NCBI GenBank assembly: GCA_035644815.1
Contig: DASQNU010000229.1
Span: 4,465-68,464 of the forward strand
DNA from: Brevibacillus_F sp035644815
GTDB taxonomy: Bacteria > Bacillota > Bacilli > Brevibacillales > Brevibacillaceae
Length of the DNA stretch: 64,000 nt
Reading direction: 5' to 3'
A program made the translations under genes and the position numbers. The stretch's first letter is position 1. Each line of letters opens with the position of its first letter. The notes below the pieces were generated by a model. The model was not told the DNA's origin and did not search any database. It saw only the letters and a program-made list of their open reading frames with translations. Below are positions 34,509 through 43,608 of this stretch, in pieces.

Positions 34509-35180
34509 CTAATTTGGTGATTGTATGTAGAGCATGTAAATGATTACAATACCAAGATCCGCTAGCATATGGCTCAAAATGGGAGCAAGCAGCGAATGTG
34601 AACGATCGCGAATCCATCCCCACAGTAAGCCAGCAGCGTAAATAGAAAGCGCAGCAAGAACGTTGAACGGCCAATTGAAGATCGGAATAATGACTACAAG
34701 ATGATAGGCGGTGAACCACAGAGAAGCAAGCAACAAGTTTCGAAAAGAGCCCGGAGTCTGTCCGGTTCTGCTAGGCAGGTATGCCCGCCAGTAGATCTCT
34801 TCCAGAATTGGATTGAGCAACACTAGTACGACAAACAGCAGCACAGATTGGTTGCCTGTAAAATGCCACTGCTCAAGCCAGCTTCTAAGGTGCTCGATAT
34901 CGAACAGCATGTCGTGCATATAATAAGCACCGATCAAGATCGCCAGCGTAAAAAAAATGCCCAATCCGAGTCCAATTAACGCTTGTTGGATAGTTCCTGT
35001 CAGCCCCCAAACGCCGACTACTCGGCTCAAGCTTTGTTTTTGGATCACAAGATGATCAATTAAAGGTACTATCGCCAACCAGATGAAAAATAGAGTAAAT
35101 GTAAGCGTTACCCTATGCGCAACATGAAGGCCGATAGCAACTAATACAGTTGGGGCCAGCCCAATCACATAACGGTTCAA
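34509..35180 (-). CDS. CPBP-family intramembrane metalloprotease
   Basis: 223 residues, about seven hydrophobic helices. It has the CPBP/Abi signature: EEIYWRAYLPSR (motif 1, EExxxR-type, about residue 122), FTAYHLVVI (motif 2 His) and ILSHMLADLG (motif 3 His). These residues form the active site of Rce1-like glutamate proteases. In Bacillota such proteins often act in bacteriocin self-immunity or peptide processing; no bacteriocin gene is visible here. Confidence 0.88.
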   Translation of the reverse strand: MNRYVIGLAPTVLVAIGLHVAHRVTLTFTLFFIWLAIVPLIDHLVIQKQSLSRVVGVWGLTGTIQQALIGLGLGIFFTLAILIGAYYMHDMLFDIEHLRSWLEQWHFTGNQSVLLFVVLVLLNPILEEIYWRAYLPSRTGQTPGSFRNLLLASLWFTAYHLVVIIPIFNWPFNVLAALSIYAAGLLWGWIRDRSHSLLAPILSHMLADLGIVIIYMLYIQSPN

Positions 35181-35417
35181 GATGATTCACCTCAGTTGTT
35201 TATTTTCTAAGATGCAGACATCATACTCAAGGATTGCCTTGTTAGAATAGTACTAATATAAAGTAGTACCCTCTAATTGACCGGCGGCTTTGCAAAAATA
35301 ACGGGCTGGATAGATTATTTGACACTTGTTAGGAAATATCGAGAGGAGTTATAAAACTTAAAAAAGAAGTAAAATGTTACCTTATTGAATTTATCTGGGG
35401 AAGGATCTGAATGGACA

Positions 35418-35924
35418 ATGATGCGAGGGAGTTTAACGGAAGCTATTCAACTCCGTGAAGAGGGACGTGCCAAACAAGACAAAGTCATTCTGGGAAAAGC
35501 CCTAACGCTCCTTTTAGATTTAGGTGTTGTTTACCCAGGTGACGCAGAGATCATTTTTCAGACAGGAGTAGCTTATGATAACTTGGGAATGGGAAGAGAA
35601 GCTATCCCTTATTACGAACGGGCACTAGATTTAGGCTTGTCGGGATCTAATCTGGAACGATGCTTACTCGGCCTAGGAAGCACGTATCGTGCATTGGGAT
35701 ATTATCAGGAATCGGAGAAAACATTGCGTCGAGGTATGAGTGAGTTTCCAGAAAACAGGGCCATTCAAGTCCTTCTCTCGTTAGCACTTTACAATATGCA
35801 GAAGCATAAAGAAGCGATGGAACTTGTTTTGGTCAACTTGATGGAGACAACCTCTGACGAGAAGCTTCAATATTTCAAAAGAGGTATATTGTACTATTCG
35901 CAACACCTTGATGAAACGTGGTGA
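35418..35924 (+). CDS. Tetratricopeptide-repeat protein
   Basis: 168 residues. The start is uncertain: ATG 35418 has AAGGA about 12 nt away; TTG 35385 lacks a site. Three to four TPR-like units are visible, e.g. AEIIFQTGVAYDNLGMGREAIPYYERALDLGL, CLLGLGSTYRALGYYQESEKTLRRGMSEFP and AIQVLLSLALYNMQKHKEAMELVLVNL. It resembles small cytosolic TPR proteins of Bacilli of unknown role. Monocistronic. Confidence 0.8.
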   Translation: MMRGSLTEAIQLREEGRAKQDKVILGKALTLLLDLGVVYPGDAEIIFQTGVAYDNLGMGREAIPYYERALDLGLSGSNLERCLLGLGSTYRALGYYQESEKTLRRGMSEFPENRAIQVLLSLALYNMQKHKEAMELVLVNLMETTSDEKLQYFKRGILYYSQHLDETW

Positions 35925-36243
35925 TCTATAACAGGATCTTGTATCTTTTACGAAGCAGAGTGTGAGGGAGTGCACCGAATGTTTCAGTATGGTTGCTTGT
36001 GTACAAACAGATATTTATTTAATAATTCTTGCCATTGATCAGAATGGTGTGTGAATGCGTTGAAGTTCAACACTGCGTGATCTTGGAAAAGCGCGAGGTG
36101 TAAAGGTCTGAAGGCGTTTTTTGTGAAGAGGGAGGAAAGTATAGGTTGAAAAAAGCCGTTGACTGCTAGGTCAGCGGCTTGATTTTTAAAACAGCCTTAT
36201 CACTCGGAGTTGTCCCGGTTCACTCGTCTGCCGCGGGCGAATT
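35925..36243. other. Intergenic region ending in a terminator
   Basis: No gene seen. A terminator hairpin AAGCCGTTGAC / GTCAGCGGCTT spans 36153-36180, followed by GATTTTTAAA. Confidence 0.55.
36153..36187. terminator. Hairpin between TPR and LysR genes
   Basis: AAGCCGTTGAC pairs with GTCAGCGGCTT (one mismatch) with short A and T tracts on either side, fitting bidirectional use between convergent genes. Confidence 0.7.
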
Positions 36244-37140
36244 CTATTGTTTCGACAAAAAAACTTCTCGCGTAATTTCAATGAATGCTCGCAGGTGAGG
36301 AGTGATCCATTTGTCTTTATGCCATGCGATTTGGGTGTAGATATGTTCAATGGGCCAGTTCCAAGCCAAATCTTTCATTTGCCCGGCAGCTATTTCTCTT
36401 TCTACGGCCATGGTGGGCAAGAAGGCGATTCCAATACCAGAAATGACACACTGCTTGATGGGCTCGATGCTGACAAATTCAAATTTATTGGATGGGAATA
36501 CGCCTGCCAAACGAAAGGTATTTTCCAGTATCGTACGATAAGAACATCCGATTTCGGTAAGGAGCAGCGTTTCATTCAGTAGATCGCTTGGTTTTACGTC
36601 AGGGTTAGCCAGTAATGGATGGTCGTTTGATGCCACCAATCTCATCCGCTCTTTGATCAGGGGCTCTATGGTGATCGCGTTGCTCGGCTTGGGAACGTCC
36701 ATAATAAACGCAACGTCCAGTTTTCCATTTAGCAACTTTTCCCTCGTTTCTTCATCAGAATGCGCGGGCTGAAAAATCAGTTTCACATTCGGAAATTGAG
36801 ATTTGAATGCGGCTAGGATCGGAGGTAGGCGGTAGGTGCACTGACTCTCCTGGGCCCCGATCATAATCGTTCCCTTCGGTTCTTCGCGGCCGGCTATCCC
36901 CAGTACCGCCTCTTGTGACAATGCAACCATCTTTTCGGAATACTCCTTGAATCTCCTCCCTTCCTCTGTCAGTACCAGACGTTTTCCCAAGCGCTCAAAG
37001 AGCCTTGTTCCCAGCTCTTCTTCAAGTGCCTTGATCTGAGCAGTTACGCTAGATTGGGCAAAATTCAGTGTTTTGGCGGTCAGTGTAAAATTCAGATTTT
37101 CTGCTGCCGTATTAAACGTGATTAGTTGCTTAATCTCCAT
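36244..37140 (-). CDS. LysR-family transcriptional regulator
   Basis: 298 residues; ATG 37140 follows GGGAGAAAGAC. Winged helix EIKQLITFNTAAENLNFTLTAKTLNFAQSSVTAQIKALEEELGTRLFER. It shares GCSYRTILENTF and QCVISGIGIAFLP with the LysR protein at 16303-17211 and also DVAFIMDVP with that protein's DVVFMLDEP, so they are paralogues. It is divergent from the SDR/Gfo-Idh gene pair, its likely target. Confidence 0.9.
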   Translation of the reverse strand: MEIKQLITFNTAAENLNFTLTAKTLNFAQSSVTAQIKALEEELGTRLFERLGKRLVLTEEGRRFKEYSEKMVALSQEAVLGIAGREEPKGTIMIGAQESQCTYRLPPILAAFKSQFPNVKLIFQPAHSDEETREKLLNGKLDVAFIMDVPKPSNAITIEPLIKERMRLVASNDHPLLANPDVKPSDLLNETLLLTEIGCSYRTILENTFRLAGVFPSNKFEFVSIEPIKQCVISGIGIAFLPTMAVEREIAAGQMKDLAWNWPIEHIYTQIAWHKDKWITPHLRAFIEITREVFLSKQ

Positions 37141-37316
37141 GTCTTTCTCCCTATCTAAATCGTCATTTTCGATTGATATCATTCAAATAAACGGCTGTAT
37201 GAATACATGGGAGAATTATATACTAGGCATTATCGAGTGGCAATCAGTTTAAACTCCCAAACACGATGAAATGCAGTCAAGTGATGACAGACAATGACGA
37301 TGAAGGAGAGATACAC

Positions 37317-38099
37317 GTGGATCTTGGATTACAAGGGAAGACGGCCATCATAACGGGAGGAAGTAAAGGCATAGGACTTGCTGCCGCGATTGCTTTGGCA
37401 GCCGAAGGGGCTCAAGTGTCCATTGTGGCTCGGGAATTGGATTCGTTACAGAAGGCTGCCCAATTGATCTTGGAGAAGACAGGAGTGGAAGCACATACAA
37501 TAGCGGCCGACGTTTCGGAAGAGAAGACGGCTCAATACGTGGTGGAGCGGGTGAACGAACGTTTTGGCGGCGTCGATATTCTGATTAACAATGCGGGAAC
37601 CTCGGCTGCCCATCTTTTCGAAGATGTATCCACCGATATGTGGGAGGCCGATCTGGATTTGAAGCTGTTTGGCGCCATTCATTTTTCCAGGGCGGTGGTT
37701 CCTTACATGCGCAAGAAAGGAGGCGGAGCGATTCTCAATGTTACGGCTATCGGGGGAAAAACACCGTCCGCTTCATCAATGCCGACATCGGTCAGCCGAG
37801 CTGCTGGTTTGGCGCTGACGAAGGCGTTGAGTAAGGACTTGGCAAGCCACAACATACGGGTAAACGCGGTCTGTATTGGGTTAATCCGAAGTGATCAGAT
37901 TGAACGGGCTTGGCGTTCAACTTCACCTGAGCTTACTTGGGATCAGTTTTCCGCCGATCCACGCCATTCCATCCCGCTCGGTCGTATCGGCCAGGCAGAA
38001 GAAGCCGCCAAGATGATCACTTTCCTCGTATCCGAAGCGAGCTCTTATGTGACAGGAACTTCTGTGAATATAGATGGAGGAAAATCAGCGGTGCTATAA
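37317..38099 (+). CDS. Short-chain dehydrogenase/reductase
   Basis: 260 residues from GTG 37317, 7 nt after AAGGAGAG. Cofactor loop TAIITGGSKGIGLAAAIALA (TGxxxGIG), NNAG motif DILINNAGTSAAH, and C-terminal SSYVTGTSVNIDGGKS. The catalytic region reads NVTAIGGKTPSASSMPTSVSRAAGLALTKAL: where SDRs normally have YxxxK, this one has no Tyr (MPTSVSRAA), an unexpected loss that calls its oxidoreductase activity into question. It is followed 60 nt later by a Gfo/Idh/MocA gene. Confidence 0.85.
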   Translation: MDLGLQGKTAIITGGSKGIGLAAAIALAAEGAQVSIVARELDSLQKAAQLILEKTGVEAHTIAADVSEEKTAQYVVERVNERFGGVDILINNAGTSAAHLFEDVSTDMWEADLDLKLFGAIHFSRAVVPYMRKKGGGAILNVTAIGGKTPSASSMPTSVSRAAGLALTKALSKDLASHNIRVNAVCIGLIRSDQIERAWRSTSPELTWDQFSADPRHSIPLGRIGQAEEAAKMITFLVSEASSYVTGTSVNIDGGKSAVL

Positions 38100-38159
38100 A
38101 GGTACGATATTTGAAATCGTGTAGAAATCAAGAGAACCCCCATTTCGAGAGGATGGAAA

Positions 38160-39131
38160 ATGACGATGAAACCATTATCTGCGATTCGTGTTGGTGTTAT
38201 TGGGCTAGGTGCCATAGGCGAATATATGCTGGAAAATTTTCTTAAGCACCCAGATACAGAAGTAGTAGCCGTTTGTGACGTAGTAAAGGAAAAAGCTCAG
38301 TTGATTTCACAACAGGTAGGAGATGTCGCTTGGTATACGGACTACAAAGAGCTTTTGCAATCTTCTGAAGTCGACTTGGTTTATGTGGCTGTACCACCAA
38401 AATATCATCATGCCGTAGCGCTTGATGTTCTTGCTTACGGCAAGCATATTCTGTGTGAAAAGCCGTTGGCAAATTCATTGGAAGAAGCTCGAGAAATGAT
38501 TGAACAAGCCAATCAGGCTGGTGTTGTTCATGCCATGAATTTTCCTGTATATTATCGAAATGCTGTGAAAGAGATCAAACATTTCGTTTCATCCGGATCT
38601 ATAGGGGACATCAGAAGAATCGAAATTATTACCCAATTTCATAAGTGGCCGCGCGAATGGCAGCAAATCGAATGGATAGGTGGACGTGAGCAAGGTGGAT
38701 TTGTGCGGGAGGTACTTCCTCATTACATACAATTGATTCAAGCACTGTATGGCAGATTGGAGCATATCCAATCCCAACTCGAATACCCGCAAGATCCAAA
38801 CAAATCTGAAACGGGGATCGTAGCAACTATGAAATTAGCGGATGGGACACCTGTGTTGGTCAACGGTTTAAGCCAGATCGCGCAACAGGAACGGATTTCG
38901 TTTACCATTTACGGGACGAACGGAACGATTTCCCTCGTTAACTGGAGTCGGCTGGAATACGGCAGATATGGCGAGCCACTTGCGGAAATTCCGGTACCAC
39001 CAAACGATAACTATCAAGAGGTGATTACGCAAACGGCTAGGGCCATCAAAGGACAACCTGCCAATCTGATTGGGTTCCAAGAGGGGTATGAAATCCAAAA
39101 GGTGCTTGAGGCTCTATTGCAAAAAATGTAA
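38160..39131 (+). CDS. Gfo/Idh/MocA-family oxidoreductase
   Basis: 323 residues, ATG after GAGAGGATGG. Rossmann start IRVGVIGLGAIGEYMLENFLKHPDTEVVAVCDV, the hallmark VPPKYHHAVALDVLAYGKHILCEKPLANSLEEA with the EKP lysine, then the alpha/beta domain with GFVREVLPHYIQLIQALYG. Enzymes of this family oxidise or reduce sugars, inositols or related compounds using NAD(P). It likely acts with the SDR upstream; substrate unknown. Confidence 0.9.
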   Translation: MTMKPLSAIRVGVIGLGAIGEYMLENFLKHPDTEVVAVCDVVKEKAQLISQQVGDVAWYTDYKELLQSSEVDLVYVAVPPKYHHAVALDVLAYGKHILCEKPLANSLEEAREMIEQANQAGVVHAMNFPVYYRNAVKEIKHFVSSGSIGDIRRIEIITQFHKWPREWQQIEWIGGREQGGFVREVLPHYIQLIQALYGRLEHIQSQLEYPQDPNKSETGIVATMKLADGTPVLVNGLSQIAQQERISFTIYGTNGTISLVNWSRLEYGRYGEPLAEIPVPPNDNYQEVITQTARAIKGQPANLIGFQEGYEIQKVLEALLQKM

Positions 39132-39228
39132 AAAGAAGCAAATATGTCATCACTACTACCATTCTGATGATCATGCGTTGCCTATCGTGAAATCATTGGC
39201 ACGAGGAAGATGAAAGGTGGGATTAATT

Positions 39229-39648
39229 GTGGAAATGAAAAAGAAAGCAGATTTACTGTTGGAAAATTTCAAGGAATGGTCCGAACGACAATCCCATATT
39301 AAAGGTGTAGCAGTTGTGGGCTCTATTGCAAGAGGTGATTTCCATTCAAAATCAGATGTGGATTTAACCATTATTTCTACAAATAAAGACTTTACTTTAG
39401 AGAGCATTAAACATGATTTTAATTTTGGTAATAGTAAGAGTAATGCCCATGAAGATTGGGGGATTTTAACTTCTCTAAGAATCTTCTATGACAATGGCTT
39501 AGAGGTAGAATACGGGGTTACAACAGACCAGTGGGTTAAGGAGCCACTTGATGAAGGAACGAAGAATGTGGTTAAAAATGGCTTTAAAGTCATAACCGAA
39601 AAAGAAGATATATTTTACAGTGTAAGAATGTTTATAAATGGTTTATAA
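39229..39648 (+). CDS. Nucleotidyltransferase-fold protein
   Basis: 139 residues from GTG 39229, 8 nt after AAAGGTGG. HIKGVAVVGSIARGDFHSKSDVDLTII contains the GS-x10-DxD signature of the pol-beta-like nucleotidyltransferase (MNT/aminoglycoside adenylyltransferase) fold. The C-terminus contains LEVEYGVTTDQWVKEPLDEGTKNVV, where the third Asp/Glu often lies. No HEPN partner gene is adjacent, so a MNT/HEPN toxin-antitoxin pair is not supported; an antibiotic-modifying role is possible. AT-rich. Confidence 0.78.
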   Translation: MEMKKKADLLLENFKEWSERQSHIKGVAVVGSIARGDFHSKSDVDLTIISTNKDFTLESIKHDFNFGNSKSNAHEDWGILTSLRIFYDNGLEVEYGVTTDQWVKEPLDEGTKNVVKNGFKVITEKEDIFYSVRMFINGL

Positions 39649-39740
39649 CCAATTCTTAAACTTAGGGACACGATAGCTCAAACAGTAAAAAGGCAGTCCA
39701 AATCATTTACCGCCGTTTCGTTAGATAACATTCAGTTAAA

Positions 39741-39803
39741 GGAATTACCAGGGAGCAGAATGCTACGGCAACTGTTCCTTTTTTTTATTGTAGTAACGGG
39801 CAG
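39741..39803. repeat. Dispersed palindromic repeat with hairpin, copy D
   Basis: GGGAGCAGAATGCTACGGCA then ACTGTTCC (39751-39778) with eight or more T, followed by ATTGTAGTAACGGGCAG (39787-39803). It serves as a terminator between the nucleotidyltransferase gene and the convergent DUF3231 gene. Confidence 0.65.
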
Positions 39804-39873
39804 ATTAATGCAAGAAAAACATAAAAAAATCCTCTTTGAACGTTTTCAAAGAGGACGGCTACCGAAAAATACT

Positions 39874-40878
39874 TTATTTTACTTCAGCTATTTCTTTTCT
39901 ATTTGGTGCAATGGGGGGTTGTTCTAGCCATTTATTCTTTATCATGAGATCAAACCAATTTTTTGTTACGGTTAGATCTTTGATAATTATTCTCTCATAA
40001 TCAAGAACTAGATCAGACCTCATGGAACCTGCCAGTCCTAACCCGTGATATGTTTGTGAAGTTAGATACAAAAAACCAGTGTGTTGCATGATAAGTTTAT
40101 CTGAAAACGGTGAATCTGTAGACTCCGTTATTTCAGTTTCCCATGACATTGGTACTGGTAAATTATCATCTTTTAGTTTTTTACTTAATATTTGAATGTG
40201 TTCATCTGCCGTTTGAGCTGCATCAGTTAGAAACTTTCTTATATCTGCTGAACCAGCAATTTGACTAAATGCAATTCCAAGTGATTTTGCCATAATACTT
40301 TTCTTCAGGTTAAGGGAAATATTTGCGATTTCCAAGGCTGAAAGAGGACGCTTATTTCCCCAATAACCATCAAGATATTCTTTACTATCAATAAATTCAG
40401 GGGTTGAACGGGGGAAAAAATATGGGTCTCTTTGAAAATGCCCCTTTTCAAGTAATAAATCAACGGTACGTTTGTAAATATTTTTTCCATCCGTCAAGCA
40501 GGAATCAAAAAATTCCCTAAGATCTTTTCTGACTGAAGTGGTAAACGAAAATAAGTGACCGTTTAACCCATGTATTGTCATCAGATACAAATAATCCAAA
40601 CAAAAAAGATCCGAAAATAACCTTTTTGTATTGGGATTGATATCTGCATCTGTAAATCCGATGGGTTGTGGAAATCCATCATTAAGAATAAATGTAGAAA
40701 CCTGCTTCATTTGATTCTCAGTTAGTTTTATTGCATCTTCAAAAACCGCTCTGATGGAAGCATCCTCTATAATTGATAGCATATATTTATTCACACAATT
40801 TGCCATAGTACCATTTACGAATTGCCCCCACAACGCTCCGATTTCCGACGATGTTAGTTTTACTTGAGTATTGTTCAT
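39874..40878 (-). CDS. DUF3231 family protein (two tandem ferritin-like units)
   Basis: 334 residues; ATG 40878 follows AGAGGTGACGGAGAA. It has two repeats of one domain: LTSSEIGALWGQFVNGTMANCVNKYMLSIIED in the first, and ALEIANISLNLKKSIMAKSLGIAFSQIAGSADIRKFL in the second; DEHIQILSKKLKDDNLPVPMSWE is the hallmark of the family. DUF3231 proteins are spore-former proteins with a ferritin-like helical bundle (compare YhdB/CotF-like helices) of unknown function. Presence supports an endospore-forming host. Confidence 0.85.
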   Translation of the reverse strand: MNNTQVKLTSSEIGALWGQFVNGTMANCVNKYMLSIIEDASIRAVFEDAIKLTENQMKQVSTFILNDGFPQPIGFTDADINPNTKRLFSDLFCLDYLYLMTIHGLNGHLFSFTTSVRKDLREFFDSCLTDGKNIYKRTVDLLLEKGHFQRDPYFFPRSTPEFIDSKEYLDGYWGNKRPLSALEIANISLNLKKSIMAKSLGIAFSQIAGSADIRKFLTDAAQTADEHIQILSKKLKDDNLPVPMSWETEITESTDSPFSDKLIMQHTGFLYLTSQTYHGLGLAGSMRSDLVLDYERIIIKDLTVTKNWFDLMIKNKWLEQPPIAPNRKEIAEVK

Positions 40879-41044
40879 TTCTCCGTCACCTCTAAAAAAT
40901 ATACTTTCCATTTGGAAATGATTTATCCCTTTAGTTTTTGTCAAAATGCTTAAACAGGGGTGTGAAAGTTGCAACAAACAGGCTACTGATATCGATAGGT
41001 AAACCAACATTCAAACGTTCAATCAAAGGCAGAGAATATTACAG

Positions 41045-41385
41045 GTGATGGTAAGTGGAGTCGCGCATATATTGAGGCAACTTTCGGTGATGTAAAAGGT
41101 GAACATGGAAATGAAATAAATGCAGCAATTATGGCTTCGCTATTTACTAACCCAGATGTGCTTACAAAGCTAAAACTCGAATATTCGAGACTGCAAAAGA
41201 ATATTGAAAACGATGGAATTGATCCGGTACTCGCTACAATTGTTCGTCTGGCAGTAGATGGATTATGGTTTTCTGAAATAGTTGGGGTCGGAGAAATAGA
41301 TAACCAGTTAAGGGACAGGGTAATTGAATGCTTAATGAAGATGACCAAAGGATATGGAACTGAATTTAATCAGATTGATGCCTAA
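41045..41385 (+). pseudogene. TetR-family regulator, C-terminal fragment
   Basis: Open frame reads KWSRAYIEATFGDVKGEHGN then MASLFTNPDVLTKLKLEYSRLQ and LATIVRLAVDGLWFSEIVG, the ligand-binding half of a TetR_C_37-type regulator. The N-terminal DNA-binding helices are missing; the sequence upstream is unrelated promoter DNA of the DUF3231 gene. The surviving ORF starts at ATG 41131. This is a truncated relic next to a truncated NmrA-type gene, the sort of target it would have controlled. Confidence 0.7.
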
Positions 41386-41413
41386 CTCAACTGACATCAG
41401 GAGGCTAAATGCA

Positions 41414-41785
41414 ATGACAATTTTCGTTACAGGAGCAACAGGAACAGTAGGTGGACACATTGTTAAACAACTTCTTTCAAAAAATGTAGAGGTAAAGGCC
41501 ATGTCTCGCAACCCTGAAAACACAAGTCTTCCACCAGAAGTTCACATTGCAGTAGGCGACCTTAATCATCCTGACACCCTACAATTACATCTTCAAAATG
41601 TTGACAGTTTATTTTTAATTACACAGAGCGAACAAACAGACGCCAGATTTTTGGCAAACCAAAGAATCATTCAAATGGCAAAAGAGGCCAAAGTTAGGAA
41701 GATTGTTGCGTTGATGGATTATGAAGGAAACCCTATCGAGAGCATCATCTGGAGAAGATTTGAAGGGTTAAATAAAGGGGAATGG
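41414..41785 (+). pseudogene. NmrA-like NAD(P)-binding protein, N-terminal fragment
   Basis: ATG 41414 follows AGGAGG. MTIFVTGATGTVGGHIVKQL, EVKAMSRNPENTSLPPEVHI and ARFLANQRIIQMAKEAKVRKIV match the first 110 residues of NmrA/SDR-type proteins; the complete gene at 56537-57367 shows the same start. After ALMDYEGNPIESIIWRRFEG the frame runs directly into a multidrug-pump gene, so two-thirds of the NmrA protein are missing. Confidence 0.75.
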
Positions 41786-41788
41786 ATC

Positions 41789-42043
41789 ATGGGGTATCTT
41801 TTCTTAGTAATCTCTAATATTGGCGAACTCATTGGAACTTCAATGCTAAAGGCTTCGCAAGGATTTACGAAATTATATCCAAGCTTATTTACTATCGCTG
41901 CGTTTATTGTCTCTTTCTTTTTTATCTCATTCGCTCTTAAAATACTTCCCTTAAACATGACTTATGCCATCTGGTCAGGTGTAGGAGCAGTAGCCACAGC
42001 AATTATTTCAGTGCTGATCTGGAAAGAAATAAATAACAAATAA
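41789..42043 (+). CDS. SMR-family multidrug efflux protein lacking the last helix
   Basis: 84 residues from ATG 41789, which has its own AAAGGGGA site although it is in frame with the upstream NmrA fragment. GYLFLVISNIGELIGTSMLKASQGFTKLYPS carries the membrane Glu of EmrE-like proteins, followed by NMTYAIWSGVGAVATAIISVLIWKE. Normal SMR proteins (105-110 residues) have a fourth helix after WKE; here a stop follows at once (INNK). It may be non-functional, or part of a 210-residue fusion with the NmrA start. Confidence 0.7.
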   Translation: MGYLFLVISNIGELIGTSMLKASQGFTKLYPSLFTIAAFIVSFFFISFALKILPLNMTYAIWSGVGAVATAIISVLIWKEINNK

Positions 42044-42047
42044 AGCA

Positions 42048-42078
42048 AAGGTCCTGACCGTTCGGTTGGGACCTTTTT
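42048..42078 (+). terminator. Terminator after the SMR fragment
   Basis: AAAGGTCC-TG-ACCG / CGGT-TG-GGACCTTT with TTTTT; also lies at the 3' end of the convergent DUF4261 gene. Confidence 0.8.
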
Positions 42079-42083
42079 GGCAT

Positions 42084-43214
42084 TTAGTATTTGATTTTAA
42101 GGCTCTCTCCGTCGACATAAACGCCTTGGGAACGAGTAATCGGCAATTTCTGTTCAGCCGTAAATCCAATCGTTTCTCCATCCATCAACGTAACGTTATG
42201 CTCGACAACATAACCGGCTATATCGATGAGGAATTCGCGTAGCTCTATAGGAGTCAACCGACTGTCCAAGATTTCGATTTCATCCTTGCCAAATGATTTC
42301 AGCCCGTAGGTATAAGCATTCATCCCGGTTTCGCTCCGAACTAGACCGAAGTAGACCAGATTCAATAAGGGAAAAGCGTCATTTGCTTTCATTAAGTCCG
42401 CCATGTCGAGAAATAGCTCAGGCTGGAATACGGTGCCGGAGGTATAAATTCCTATCGCGTTCGGCAGCTTCAAGCAGCTGGAGGCCAGCTTGGTGTACAT
42501 TCTGCCGCTGTCCAGCGGAGAGCCGGAGCGGTTAAATACAGCCACGATGATATGGGCTATGTGTGTTTTGGTAACGTCCGCGGCTTCCGGCCAAAGGTAA
42601 TTGCCCTGAGCGTAATACTCGGCCTCACCGTTCGGCACGGGGGCGTCGACAAAGGTTAGCGCCAAGGTGAAATTGTCTACATTACAGACAAGTACCCCTT
42701 CCTTTTCTTCCTCGGGGTCCCGCTCTTCTTCCGTTTCCGGTGAGCAGGGGATATTCCAATCCTGGAGAAGGTTTGCCTTCACTTGTTCAAGATCACACTC
42801 GGTAGTATTCAGCAGAACAAACCCATGAAAAATGCCGGAAGACTCGTTCTGAGGCTCATGATGGTTATCTTGGGATTGTGCGGCTTCCTGAGCTGCAGCC
42901 TCCCTCATCCAATACTGGCGGATCATTTCTACCATAGCTGTTGCGTCCTGTTCCGCAGTAATAGGATTATAGGGAGTCATCTCGCTGAAAACATGGCCAC
43001 AGTGTTCCGTATCCGATGGTTGCTCATAGCCGCCACAGACGCCGAGGAGCCATTTCCCGAGGATTGTTTTTTTATATTTGATTATGTAGTAGTACATGCC
43101 GTGCAGATCAAATTCTCCGGCAATTTCAATTTTGCTGGGCTTACGGCCGAGTTCGTGTCCGTCCTCCAGCCAGTTTATCATTGATTGTATAGCCGCTTGT
43201 TGTTGGGGTGTCAT
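42084..43214 (-). CDS. DUF4261-like immunity-family protein
   Basis: 376 residues; ATG after AAGGAGCTG. An N-terminal part (IAGEFDLHGMYYYIIKYKKTILGKWLLGVCGGYE) is linked by a Gln/Glu-rich hinge to a C-terminal domain with GFVLLNTTECDLEQVKANLL, TLALTFVDAPVPNGEAEYYA and THIAHIIVAVFNRSG, which resembles DUF4261, a family found in polymorphic-toxin immunity clusters. Domain naming is from memory of the pattern. It heads, divergently, a run of immunity-like genes to 47937. Confidence 0.65.
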   Translation of the reverse strand: MTPQQQAAIQSMINWLEDGHELGRKPSKIEIAGEFDLHGMYYYIIKYKKTILGKWLLGVCGGYEQPSDTEHCGHVFSEMTPYNPITAEQDATAMVEMIRQYWMREAAAQEAAQSQDNHHEPQNESSGIFHGFVLLNTTECDLEQVKANLLQDWNIPCSPETEEERDPEEEKEGVLVCNVDNFTLALTFVDAPVPNGEAEYYAQGNYLWPEAADVTKTHIAHIIVAVFNRSGSPLDSGRMYTKLASSCLKLPNAIGIYTSGTVFQPELFLDMADLMKANDAFPLLNLVYFGLVRSETGMNAYTYGLKSFGKDEIEILDSRLTPIELREFLIDIAGYVVEHNVTLMDGETIGFTAEQKLPITRSQGVYVDGESLKIKY

Positions 43215-43608
43215 TGATTCAGCTCCTTAATGGAGGAATAGTCTTACAAATGCATATTTTACCATAAATAGGATGTGTTTGAAACAAGTAGCGAACAGCT
43301 GTCGGGAAAAAAGAATATGATCTCCATATTAATCACATACATCGCGTTTTTTGGTTTTGAGGGATAAATTGGGACTCGCGCCTAATTGTTCCTCCTTCAA
43401 AGACAAGTTATGATAGAACGAAACTCACAACTAGCCGTATCTCAGGAGCAAAAGTGCATTACAGCGTCTGATGCATGAACTCCTTCATTATCGATAAAGG
43501 GTTTTGCGGTTATTGCAGGCTCAAACCGGCAAAGGCGCTGTCGTCAGAATCTTTGAAGGAGAGCGCAAAAATAATCTATGTCACTGCATAAAGGAGTATT
43601 GGATAGAT
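43215..43608. other. Divergent intergenic region of the immunity-like cluster
   Basis: Separates the DUF4261-like gene (minus) from the plus-strand genes. The frame of the next gene stays open upstream to 43504 (LLQAQTGKGAVVRIFEGERK), so an earlier start or a relic of another gene is possible, but no ribosome site supports it. Nothing else seen. Confidence 0.4.

Noticed and set aside
39229..39648. MNT/HEPN toxin-antitoxin pair
   Set aside because: The nucleotidyltransferase domain is clear but neither neighbour is a HEPN protein; the next gene is a convergent DUF3231.
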